A stretch of 64,000 bases of DNA from Acidimicrobiia bacterium (GTDB lineage Bacteria > Actinomycetota > Acidimicrobiia > Spongiisociales > ZC4RG35). Where the stretch lies: assembly GCA_013812505.1 (NCBI GenBank), contig JACCTH010000021.1, positions 34,569-98,568 on the forward strand. The letters are read 5' to 3'. Both the position numbers and the translations under genes were made by a program. Below, in pieces: positions 51,317 to 59,573 of this stretch. Under the pieces are notes generated by a model. It made no database searches. It was not told the origin of the DNA and saw only the letters and a program-made list of their open reading frames with translations. Position 1 is the stretch's first letter, and every line of letters begins with the position of its first letter.

Positions 51317-52244
51317 TTAGGCAAGCTTTGTGCAGCATGGCGAGGAAGGCGGTTCGGTCCACATCGGTAGTGATTCTCGCCTTCTGGTCGCTGCCGCTTT
51401 GATCTGACCAATCGATCTCGTCTCTCCCTCGGTCGGTCCCGACTAGGACGTCGAGATGATGCTCCTCGAACCGGGCGATGTCAGGTTCGATCGCCACTGC
51501 CATCGCAATCGGGTCGGGGAGGTCGAAACCGGCCAAACCCGACTGCTCCCTGGCGTAAACATCGACCTTGGCTTGGATATCCACACAGAACCTCCCCAAG
51601 GGACCGACCTCGGCCAGCTCCTTTGCCTCGGCAGGTCCGAAGGCGGCGAAGCGGACCGACATGTCCCAGCCAACCATCGTGATCGGCATTGCCGAGCGAA
51701 CGACGACGCGAGCCGCCTCGGGGTCGGCCCAGAAGTTGTACTCGGCGGTAGCGGTGATGTTGCCTGTGCCCGAGCCGGCACCCCCCATCACAAAACAATG
51801 TCTAACTAATTGGGCGATGCGTGGCTCAATGGCCAAAGCCGCGGCCACATTGGTGAGCGGGCCAAGGGCGACAAGGGTCATCTCCCTGGGGGTTCCAACA
51901 ATGGTTTCGATCATCACCTCGACCGCATCCCCCGCGGCGGGCGCCCGACCGTGGAGAGGTAGTCCGATGTCGCCCATCCCGTCCTCGCCGTGGACGAATT
52001 GGGCGGTGACCAGGGGCCGGACCAGAGGCGCTGCGCGGCCCGCGAAGACCGGCACCGCCGACCGGCAAAGGTCACGGGTGTAGAGCGCATTTTGAACCGC
52101 GTTGTCGAGAGGCACGTTTCCTGCCACCACGGTGATTACCTCGACAGTGATCGATGGTTCGCGGAGCGCCAGCACCAAGGCCACCGCATCATCGGAGGCG
52201 GTGTCAGTGTCGATCAGAAAGCGCTGGGTCGGGAGGCCATCCAT
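51303..52244 (-). CDS. Inosine-uridine-type nucleoside hydrolase family protein
   Basis: 313 residues from ATG 52244 (ATG 52265 is possible but overlaps more of the upstream gene). The calcium-binding motif is FLIDTDTASDDAVALVLAL, replacing DxDxxxDD with DTDTASDD. VALGPLTNVAAAL, FVMGGAGSGTGNITATAEYNFWADPEAA and LPDPIAMAVA complete the fold. It hydrolyses the N-glycosidic bond of nucleosides. Its place at the end of a polysaccharide operon may reflect nucleotide salvage, but that is speculation. Confidence 0.9.
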   Translation of the reverse strand: MDGLPTQRFLIDTDTASDDAVALVLALREPSITVEVITVVAGNVPLDNAVQNALYTRDLCRSAVPVFAGRAAPLVRPLVTAQFVHGEDGMGDIGLPLHGRAPAAGDAVEVMIETIVGTPREMTLVALGPLTNVAAALAIEPRIAQLVRHCFVMGGAGSGTGNITATAEYNFWADPEAARVVVRSAMPITMVGWDMSVRFAAFGPAEAKELAEVGPLGRFCVDIQAKVDVYAREQSGLAGFDLPDPIAMAVAIEPDIARFEEHHLDVLVGTDRGRDEIDWSDQSGSDQKARITTDVDRTAFLAMLHKACLNGSA

Positions 52245-53056
52245 TCGGCTGTACGCGTAGGCCATTGAATTAGATCCGTCAAGCGCTCAATCGCGCTCAG
52301 GGACGCCGGTCTGTCGGCGGCTTCGATCCGGACTTGGGGACCAGATTTGACGAATCTATTGCCGGCCAGGATCGGAGGCAACGCCAAACGACTCGGGTCG
52401 ACTCCTGTGAGCGAGCGACCGAGCGCCGACACCCCGACCTCCAAGGGAGCTTCCGTGAGCTTTTCGTAGCTGACGATCACTCGTTGTGATCGTGGATGGG
52501 TCAAGTAGATCAGCCACGATTGCAGGCTCACCAAGAGCAAGTACAGGTTGAAGGAAACTGCACCCTTGTCGCCCGTTCGCCGGAACGAGTGGGCCACCGA
52601 ACTGGGCCGCCTGACCAGATAGACCAACCGCACTCTCCGTCTTCCCAGGAGCCGCCGCAGGGTCTGGGCCCGCCGGGGATAGTGCGAACTGTCAACCACA
52701 GTCGTACATCTGCTAACGCCGGCCACCGCCTCCAAAACCCCCAGCGTCAAAGCTTCATATCCGACGCGGAGTCGTCCGTGTGCAGCGCCGCGCCCAATTC
52801 CGGCCGGGTGCTCAAAGAGCCGCTTATAGAAACGGGCTGCAGGCGCCGGCTCACCGACCCTAGCGCGAACGGTTTCCCAGAACTCCTGGCTGTGCTCGAT
52901 CGAACTGAGGCCATCCCGCTCAGGCCAATCGCAGAGCTCGCCCGCATAGAACACGTTCTCGGCCTGGCCGATGAGAACGCCGAGCAGAGTGCTCCCCGAG
53001 CGGGCGGCGCCCATGATGTACACGACTTGAGGCCCACTCGCCTCCGACCGACTCAG
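52214..53056 (-). CDS. Sulfotransferase family protein (first of two), probable CTG start
   Basis: 280 residues if started at CTG 53056, which overlaps the Wzz-like gene stop as CTGA. The alternative GTG 53023 would begin only 3 residues before the PAPS loop and has no ribosome site. The 5'-phosphosulfate loop is MGAARSGSTLLG; the 3'-phosphate region is RLVYLVRRPSSVAHSF with YLVRRP and a following serine. FYAGELCDWPERD and VDSSHYPRRA are typical of bacterial glycan sulfotransferases. Likely sulfates a glycan precursor in the cytoplasm. Confidence 0.83.
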   Translation of the reverse strand: MSRSEASGPQVVYIMGAARSGSTLLGVLIGQAENVFYAGELCDWPERDGLSSIEHSQEFWETVRARVGEPAPAARFYKRLFEHPAGIGRGAAHGRLRVGYEALTLGVLEAVAGVSRCTTVVDSSHYPRRAQTLRRLLGRRRVRLVYLVRRPSSVAHSFRRTGDKGAVSFNLYLLLVSLQSWLIYLTHPRSQRVIVSYEKLTEAPLEVGVSALGRSLTGVDPSRLALPPILAGNRFVKSGPQVRIEAADRPASLSAIERLTDLIQWPTRTAEWMASRPSAF

Positions 53057-54090
53057 AGGCGATCAAAGACACTGACCCGCGCGGCCGTGTCTCGCTCACC
53101 GGATTCCAACGTGTCCACAACGATGGTGAGCCCATCATCGGCCCCGACCTTGTGCCGGCCCTTCCGGTTCCCCTGCCGCAGGCGATTCGAGATCGGAGTG
53201 ATAATCAACAATGACAGGACCAGGGCAACGACGCCGGCCAACGCGGTGCGCTGCAAGCGGGGCGTGTCGTCGACAAAAGCGTTCACCTCTCGGCTGGTGA
53301 TCAGGTTTTCGACGTTATTGACCGTACGGTAGTCGAACTCGGCCCGGTCGTAGTTAATGGTGGCTTGCTGCCAGGCCGTTTGGGCGAGCTGCAGATCGGT
53401 GGACAGTTGTTGGTGCGTGAGCATCGCTTCGCCGAGCCGAGGCAGCTCCGCTTCAATCTGATCGCGTTCCGCTTCCAGTTGGGCCAGGTAGGACTCACCG
53501 TAGAGCAGCGCTTCTCCGGTGGTGATCTGTTGGTTGAGCTGTGCCACCTGATCAACTGCATTTCGATACTCGAAGTCCGGGTCGAAAACCGACTTAGACC
53601 GGAGGAAATCGGCAATAGCCGCTTCCGCATTTTCGAGTCGCTCAGTAACCCGGCCGAGCAGGAACTGGGTGCGCTCGAACTCGCCCCGAGCGGCGTCGTC
53701 AAGCAACCGCCGGGCCACAACCTCAACAGTGGTCTCCGCGACGCCTGCATCCGGATGAACAAAGGACAGTTCAACCAGCGACGTTGTTCCCCGGCGTTCG
53801 GCGGCGATGTTCCGAGAGTAGGCAAACTCATCGAGAGCTGGAACCTGTTCCAAGACAAAGCGCACAATGGGATCGGCTTCGATCTGCTCTCCGACGTCGG
53901 CTATAAACAGATTGACGGCACTCGCCGATTCTGAAATCGTGCTCGGTGGGGTGATAACGACCATTGCAAGGTGATTCTCGGCCGGTATCGGCGAATTGCG
54001 GTAGGTATAGACGACTGTCGCCGCCGAGATAGCGAGCGGGAGCAGAACCAGGAGCAAGATGCCCAACGCAAAGAGCATTTTCCGCTTCAT
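53053..54090 (-). CDS. Wzz-like polysaccharide chain-length/co-polymerase protein
   Basis: 345 residues. Two membrane helices (MLFALGILLLVLLPLAISAATVVYTY near the start; LAGVVALVLSLLIITPIS at about 283-300) enclose a periplasmic-type coiled-coil domain rich in Gln/Glu (VAQLNQQITTGEALL, LAQLEAERDQIEAELPRL). This is the Wzz/PCP topology. The C-terminal basic tail has no tyrosine-kinase domain. It would set chain length of the polymer. ATGA-coupled to the glycosyltransferase gene. Confidence 0.82.
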   Translation of the reverse strand: MKRKMLFALGILLLVLLPLAISAATVVYTYRNSPIPAENHLAMVVITPPSTISESASAVNLFIADVGEQIEADPIVRFVLEQVPALDEFAYSRNIAAERRGTTSLVELSFVHPDAGVAETTVEVVARRLLDDAARGEFERTQFLLGRVTERLENAEAAIADFLRSKSVFDPDFEYRNAVDQVAQLNQQITTGEALLYGESYLAQLEAERDQIEAELPRLGEAMLTHQQLSTDLQLAQTAWQQATINYDRAEFDYRTVNNVENLITSREVNAFVDDTPRLQRTALAGVVALVLSLLIITPISNRLRQGNRKGRHKVGADDGLTIVVDTLESGERDTAARVSVFDRL

Positions 54091-55199
54091 AATTCGAAAC
54101 CCGAGTTCGGGGCCGGGCCGAAGCGACCGAGCGCACTCCTGTGGTGGCGTCGAGTCATAGCGGCCTCAAATACGGACAGATGCCTTCGGGCAACCTCGTC
54201 GAATGTCAAGATCCGATCGGCGACGTCGGCTGCCGCGACAGGCCCTCGAGCCAGGGCGACTCTGACCGCTGCGCTCCACTTGTCGTCGCTGTCTCCGACG
54301 AGGGAGACGCCCGCTCCGCCAACGGCTTGATTTCCGGGAATGTCACTAGCAACAACCGGAATGCCGCACGCCAGTGCCTCGATCACGGCATTCGGGTAGC
54401 CTTCGCTCGCCGAGGGCATCAAGAGCACGTCACTCCCGCGGAGGATCTCAGCCAGGGAGTCGCGATCCGAAACGTGTCCGACAAACGAGACTCTCTTTCC
54501 CTTAGCGAGCGACTCCAAGCGACGTCGTTCGGGGCCGTCACCAACAATGGTCAGCTCGATGTCGAACTCGTCGCTCAGGGTGGGGAGCAACGAGATCGCC
54601 CGATCGAATCTCTTGCCCGAGACGAGCCTGCCGACCGCAACCATTCGCTTGGAGTTGTCGTGGCTGGGCAGCCACCGCCGTGCGGGGTGAAAAACGGCGC
54701 CGTCGAGCCCGTTGGGGATCACAGCCAATCGCGAGTCGGTGGGGTCGAGGCCACTGGTTCTGCGGAGGAAGTCGATCACCGCCTCCGAGTTGCCTATGAA
54801 TGCGTCGGTCATCGGTTGCAGGAGCCGACTGACCAGACCCAATGCGACACGGTCATCACCAGCCCCGCGTTCGGAGACAACGAAGGCTGGCCGTCGATGC
54901 CCGCTGGCAACGATCCGGGCGAATGCACTTGCCCCCGGCAGCGAAGCGTGGACTAAGTCGAAGCTTCTCGCGAGTCGACGAAGCGCCAACGCCCGCCGAG
55001 GATCGGTCTTGCGGAGACCATCCAGCTCGATAACGGGCACACCGGCGGAGCGCACCCTTTCGGACAACTCCCAACCGCTCGAAAGCACGCACAGCGTTGC
55101 CTCCCAGTGCCGGCGGTGGGCCGACTCGAGCATCCCGAGGAGTTGGTGCTCAGTTCCTCCCGCGGCCATCCGGCCCATGACATGGAGCACGTTCATCAT
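54087..55199 (-). CDS. Group 1 (GT4-type) glycosyltransferase
   Basis: 370 residues from ATG 55199 in an ATGA overlap. The N terminus NVLHVMGRMAAGGTEHQLLGML is the acceptor-domain glycine loop; the donor domain has AVGRLVSGKRFDRAISLL, LTIVGDGPERRRLESLA and the EX7E region MPSASEGYPNAVIEALACGIPVVAS. It transfers a sugar from an NDP or lipid donor to the growing repeat unit. The donor sugar cannot be predicted. Confidence 0.92.
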   Translation of the reverse strand: MMNVLHVMGRMAAGGTEHQLLGMLESAHRRHWEATLCVLSSGWELSERVRSAGVPVIELDGLRKTDPRRALALRRLARSFDLVHASLPGASAFARIVASGHRRPAFVVSERGAGDDRVALGLVSRLLQPMTDAFIGNSEAVIDFLRRTSGLDPTDSRLAVIPNGLDGAVFHPARRWLPSHDNSKRMVAVGRLVSGKRFDRAISLLPTLSDEFDIELTIVGDGPERRRLESLAKGKRVSFVGHVSDRDSLAEILRGSDVLLMPSASEGYPNAVIEALACGIPVVASDIPGNQAVGGAGVSLVGDSDDKWSAAVRVALARGPVAAADVADRILTFDEVARRHLSVFEAAMTRRHHRSALGRFGPAPNSGFEL

Positions 55200-56308
55200 G
55201 AGGCCAGCAACTGGGCGTAAAGGTTCTCGGTCTGGTTCGTGACCGAGTCCCACCGGTACCGGTCGATGGTCGCTTCGCCGGCCAACCGAGATGGTTCGCG
55301 TTCGCGATCGGAACTCGCGAGGGCCTCGTCGATCGCCGCGCTCAAGGCCCGAACGTCTCCTACCGGGTAGAGGCGGCCTCCGGGCCTGGATGCATTGAGA
55401 ATCTCGCGGTGGGCGGGAATGTCGCTGAGGACGACCGAGCGGCCATAGGAGAGAGCCTCGAGCACCGTCAATGGCAATCCTTCGCGCAGCGACGGCTGGG
55501 CATAGACGCCCGCATGCGCATAAAGGGAGTTGAGCTCGTCCCCGTAGACGTATCCGGGCAGCACTACTCGAGGATCATCGCTCGCCAACTGCTTGATCAT
55601 CAACTCGTAGTCGTCTGTGTAGCTGGAGCCGCCAACAACGACCAGCCGGCTGTCGGTCCCCACTTCCGAATACGCACGGATTAGCTGGTCAACCCCTTTG
55701 TCCGGAATCAGCCGTCCAACGAACAAGACGTATTGGAGGGGGCGAAGGCCCAGCCGGCTAAGGATCCGGTCGTCTCTCCCCGACCTTGACGCGACGCCAT
55801 TCGGGATATGACGCGTCAAGGCGGGGCGCCCGCGATAGTGATCTAGGAGGTAGCCAGCCACCACCACCACGGCGTCGGGCACCCTTTGGCTCATCCAGTC
55901 CCCCACCCGGAGGACTCGCCTCGCGAATCTGCCCCACTTGGCATGATCCTGGTCCAATCCGTGAATGGTCTGGACTACCTTCGCCCGTGATAGCAGGCGC
56001 GGGATCGGTGACCAGATTCCAGGGCCGACCGCGTGGTAATGAACAATGTCGAATCCCCTTCCCACCGTCAGCAACGAAGCAACCGCGCTGTGGACTGCTG
56101 CTTCGAGATGCTTGGACTGGTAAGTCGGGGCAAAAAGCAACTTCACACCGTGATAGGACTCCGCCACACTGATCGTGTAGTTCTTCCGACAGAACACCAC
56201 GACTTCGTGACCACGTTCCACCAGGCGTATCGACAGCTCCTCGACATGACGCTCAATGCCGCCATAGGTCGCCGGCAGGCCGCGCTGGCCGATCATGGCG
56301 ATACGCAC
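55196..56308 (-). CDS. Group 1 (GT4-type) glycosyltransferase with DUF1972-like N terminus
   Basis: 370 residues. It starts MRIAMIGQRGLPATYGGIERHVEEL, the N-terminal block of rhamnosyl/galactosyl-transferase-like proteins. The donor domain has LFVGRLIPDKGVDQLIRAY, LVVVGGSSYTDDYE and YAQPSLREGLPLTVLEALSYGRSVVLSDIPAHREI in pattern. It would act before or after the neighbouring transferase on the lipid-linked unit. ATGA overlap follows. Confidence 0.93.
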   Translation of the reverse strand: MRIAMIGQRGLPATYGGIERHVEELSIRLVERGHEVVVFCRKNYTISVAESYHGVKLLFAPTYQSKHLEAAVHSAVASLLTVGRGFDIVHYHAVGPGIWSPIPRLLSRAKVVQTIHGLDQDHAKWGRFARRVLRVGDWMSQRVPDAVVVVAGYLLDHYRGRPALTRHIPNGVASRSGRDDRILSRLGLRPLQYVLFVGRLIPDKGVDQLIRAYSEVGTDSRLVVVGGSSYTDDYELMIKQLASDDPRVVLPGYVYGDELNSLYAHAGVYAQPSLREGLPLTVLEALSYGRSVVLSDIPAHREILNASRPGGRLYPVGDVRALSAAIDEALASSDREREPSRLAGEATIDRYRWDSVTNQTENLYAQLLAS

Positions 56309-56345
56309 GAACCCCCCCTCCCTGTTGGACTTGTTGGGCTAATGG

Positions 56346-56924
56346 CTAAGGGAGAATGGTTTCGCAGTTGCGGAAGACCGTTGCCGGATCCTCGTCGTAG
56401 CAGGTGTCGTTCCCGTTGCCACCATTGACGATGTCGGTTCCCGCGCCGCCCACTAGGAAGTCGTCGCCCTCTCCGCCCTGCAGTTGGTCGTTGTCGGCGG
56501 CGCCGTGAAGCACGTCGTTACCGGGCCCACCTGAGAGAAAGTCAGAGCCGTTGCCACCCTCCAGTTCGTCATTGCCTGAGGTGCCTTCGAGAGTGTCATT
56601 TCCAGATCCACCCTCGAGGTCGTCGTCGCCGGGTCCGCCGTTGAGCCGGTCATTGCCGGGACTGAACACGATCTGGTCGTTGCCGGAATCGCCGCATACC
56701 GTGTCGTCTCCGCCCAGGGGAAAGACGGTGTCGTCGCCATCGCGGGCATTGATGACGTCCGGTCCTTCAGTGCCAGTGATGGTGTCCGGCCCGTTCGTGC
56801 CGGCGGGCTGGGTGAGAGGCTTGCCGAGACAGATCTGCGGGGCTGCTCCAGCAGGCAGCGCAAACACAACCACCAGGGCAGCTACATAGAAAACGATCCA
56901 GCGTCCGCGTAGGGCGGTAGACAT
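56346..56924 (-). CDS. Small secreted RTX-type calcium-binding protein
   Basis: 192 residues from ATG 56924. A signal peptide (RWIVFYVAALVVVFALPAGAAP) precedes about twelve nonapeptide-like repeats of the form GGxGxDxLx/GTxGxDxLx (GGPGDDDLEGGSGNDTLEG, GGPGNDVLHGAADNDQLQG). These bind calcium and fold as a beta roll. Two cysteine pairs flank the array (CGDSGND; CYDEDPATVFRNC). No catalytic domain is attached. It lies inside the polysaccharide locus, so binding to or retaining the glycan layer is a reasonable guess. Confidence 0.88.
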   Translation of the reverse strand: MSTALRGRWIVFYVAALVVVFALPAGAAPQICLGKPLTQPAGTNGPDTITGTEGPDVINARDGDDTVFPLGGDDTVCGDSGNDQIVFSPGNDRLNGGPGDDDLEGGSGNDTLEGTSGNDELEGGNGSDFLSGGPGNDVLHGAADNDQLQGGEGDDFLVGGAGTDIVNGGNGNDTCYDEDPATVFRNCETILP

Positions 56925-57057
56925 GAAAACCCCCGATCCTCGATGTTTGGACACCGGCAGATCCCCCTGCCGTTTCCTCTTCCATAGGACAGCCTGGCCT
57001 ATCTCGGCCCTAAGTCAATGGCAAGATTCGGTACGTGGCTTGTCGTTTGAGGAACGA

Positions 57058-58629
57058 CTAGGCGGTGGATTGTCGCAACTTGGCTAGAAGACGTCGTGCT
57101 TCGGCGGGTGCGGCCAGAAGCCAGCCAGCCGCGAGGCTGATAGCTCCCGCGGCTGCCGTCGCCAATCCGACACCAACCAGGATCAGAGGCGGTCCCGCCG
57201 GGGGAGGGGAGAGCCAGGTTCGGACCACGACCATCACGATCGACGCGGCCAGCACGACTATTGCCACCTTTGCGACGACTCTCTCCAAGCCCGCAAACGG
57301 AGGACCCAACTGTCTACGAACAGCCACGGCTGCATGCCAGACATTGACAGTCTGGGCGATCCCGTAGGCAATCGGAATCATCAGGATCGCGAGGGGCGGC
57401 CGCCAGGTAAGGAGCATTACCGCGAGCACGCCGAGGTTGGCTACCGCCCCGTAGGAGGTGTTCCGCAAATAGGTCGATGTGTCGAGGCGTGCGAAGGAAA
57501 ATCCAAGCAGCATCCGTTGCAGGCCTGCCCCAGGGAGACTCGCCGCGTACACCGCGACGACAATCCCGAGAATTCGGGCCTGACTTGGATCAAACGATCC
57601 GAGGCCGAACAACCCCGTCACAAACGGTGTCCCGGCCACTGCAACTACGGCAAAAAGCGCTGCCGAGATCATCAGCATGGTCCGCAAACCGTCGCGCAGG
57701 AGTTCGCGGGTTCGCTGTGAGTTCCCACCGATATGGGAAAGAGTCATCGGCCCAAGGAACGCCGTCATGATGGGACGGAAGAACAGCGTCCCCCCCACCG
57801 CACTCACCAATCGATTGGCATAGGTCAGGATCGTTATCGAACCTGGAGCGAGAAAAGAGGCGATCATTTGCTCCACCACCCGGGTTGCCAGTTGGATCGC
57901 TGACGCGCCGAGCGGCCGAGTTGCAAGGTTGCCGATCGTTCTGATCTCTGGAGTCAGTATTGACCCGAGGAGAAATTGAAAGCCCGAGGCTCTCGCGATT
58001 ACCCAGGCACCGATCAGCTGACCAAATGCCCCGGCTACATACGCCCAGGCTGCGACTTCGACGCTGATTTGCCTTGAGAAAAGGAGGAGAATCGCGACAA
58101 TCGTCAGCCCCAACACTCCCTGTAATGCCGAGGCCAGACCATGGGCGCGATGAGCATGCCGGTATGCGCGCAAGACTTCGGAGGTGGCGATCGGAGGGAT
58201 GATCAGAAAGACGACCCGCGCCAGCCCGGTCGCTAGCTGGTGAGCGTCAGCGCCTAACCCGGGAGCAATCATCCGCGTCAGCAGAGGGGCGGCGAGAATC
58301 CCGGCAAGAGCAACGCCACCGGAGAGTAAGAAGGTGGCGACCACCACCGCACTCGTCTGCACATCGGTTGCCCGTTTGTCCTTTTGGTCCAGCCAGCGAC
58401 TTATCACTGGTACGAGGACCTGAATGGCCGTTGGAGGAAAGAACACGGCCACTCCGAGCGGGATCCGGAGGGCCACGAACAACGCATCGGTCTCCGAACC
58501 CGCTCCGAGTAAGAACGCGAGCGTGAGGTCGAGGAGCAGCCCGGCCCCAAGGGCGAAGAAGGAGCCGAGGCTTCCTGTTGCACTCTCCCGCACGAGCTGA
58601 GAGCGCGAACTCGAGGCATCCTTTGTCAC
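57058..58629 (-). CDS. MurJ/Wzx-like lipid-linked glycan flippase
   Basis: 523 residues from GTG 58629 in a GTGA overlap. About 14 membrane helices are evident. MVIN/MATE-type blocks include ALGAGLLLDLTLAFLLGAGSETDALFVALRIP, LVPVISRW, RMIAPGL, MTAFLGPMTLSHIGG (separate blocks). It should flip the lipid-linked repeat unit across the membrane; in this locus Wzx-type export is more likely than lipid II, but sequence alone does not settle it. Confidence 0.87.
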   Translation of the reverse strand: MTKDASSSRSQLVRESATGSLGSFFALGAGLLLDLTLAFLLGAGSETDALFVALRIPLGVAVFFPPTAIQVLVPVISRWLDQKDKRATDVQTSAVVVATFLLSGGVALAGILAAPLLTRMIAPGLGADAHQLATGLARVVFLIIPPIATSEVLRAYRHAHRAHGLASALQGVLGLTIVAILLLFSRQISVEVAAWAYVAGAFGQLIGAWVIARASGFQFLLGSILTPEIRTIGNLATRPLGASAIQLATRVVEQMIASFLAPGSITILTYANRLVSAVGGTLFFRPIMTAFLGPMTLSHIGGNSQRTRELLRDGLRTMLMISAALFAVVAVAGTPFVTGLFGLGSFDPSQARILGIVVAVYAASLPGAGLQRMLLGFSFARLDTSTYLRNTSYGAVANLGVLAVMLLTWRPPLAILMIPIAYGIAQTVNVWHAAVAVRRQLGPPFAGLERVVAKVAIVVLAASIVMVVVRTWLSPPPAGPPLILVGVGLATAAAGAISLAAGWLLAAPAEARRLLAKLRQSTA

Positions 58630-59573
58630 CGCCGACCCCACCGATATCCGTACTTCAGCATTTCGAGGCCCGCGATCGCCAGCACAGTTGCTTGGCGGTG
58701 GGGCGCGAATCCCGCCCGCCATCGTTCATCGGGTTTGACCGTCACTGGGCCAGCCCTCATTCGATCCGGGTTGCCCGACACCGAATGTGTTATGCCAAGG
58801 CATGCGATGTCTCCGTTCACAGCCAATGGGCGGCCGACAAGCTCGGGAAGTAGGCGATTGCGAATGCCAGTGAGGATTGACTCCAACTCGCGGGCTAGGG
58901 ACTCGTAGCGAATGGTCACGACGGGCACCGGTCCGTCTTTTGGCCACAGTTCTTCGGCGAGCCGGTTCCACCACAGCCAGAGCAGTGCACTTTTGGCCGT
59001 GCCGAGCCTATCCATGGTCGCTCCTTCAGCTCGATCGAGACTTGGTTTGGGGTTGAGCCACGAGTAGGCCGCGGCACGTGGGTCACGAACGAGGTGGAGC
59101 ACCCGCAGATCGAGGCTTCTCATAGTGGAGAGGAGCGCGCCGTAAGTCGGGTTCTTGGAGCTGTCGACGATGGCCCGAGAACCAGAAATCCGGGCGATCG
59201 CCCCATACAGGGCTTCGACCGCATCGAGGTAGTAACCGTGATCGGGCCGAAGTCGTTTCGGATTTCGGACCCATTGCTGCGTCCACACACTTGCGCGAAG
59301 TCGCAGCAGCTCTCGCTCAGACCTCCTCAGACGATCCAAATCGATTTGGTGGCGTCGGAGTGAGGATTCTGCCAACACCGCTGTCCAGAATGGACAGCGT
59401 TCGAAGTACTCGCCGCAGCCACAGCGCCAATTCTCGACAAGACCTCTTGTCCATATGTGACGCGCTTCGCCGATCGACACGACGCCAGACGACGATCCGA
59501 GGACACTCCCCACGAGGGTGCTCCCACTTCGACCAGTTCCCGCAACGTAAACGACCGCGACCTTCTCAGGCAT
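58626..59573 (-). CDS. Sulfotransferase family protein (second of two)
   Basis: 315 residues from ATG 59573 (8-bp overlap with the ligase gene); GTG 59603 gives ten more. The PAPS loop is VAGTGRSGSTLVGSVLG (10-26) and the 3'-phosphate region is LRVLHLVRDPRAAAYSW. A cysteine motif WRCGCGEYFERCPFW is present, as in other bacterial carbohydrate sulfotransferases. VDSSKNPTYG parallels VDSSHYPRRA of the first copy. The two are related but diverged, suggesting two sulfation positions. Confidence 0.88.
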   Translation of the reverse strand: MPEKVAVVYVAGTGRSGSTLVGSVLGSSSGVVSIGEARHIWTRGLVENWRCGCGEYFERCPFWTAVLAESSLRRHQIDLDRLRRSERELLRLRASVWTQQWVRNPKRLRPDHGYYLDAVEALYGAIARISGSRAIVDSSKNPTYGALLSTMRSLDLRVLHLVRDPRAAAYSWLNPKPSLDRAEGATMDRLGTAKSALLWLWWNRLAEELWPKDGPVPVVTIRYESLARELESILTGIRNRLLPELVGRPLAVNGDIACLGITHSVSGNPDRMRAGPVTVKPDERWRAGFAPHRQATVLAIAGLEMLKYGYRWGRR

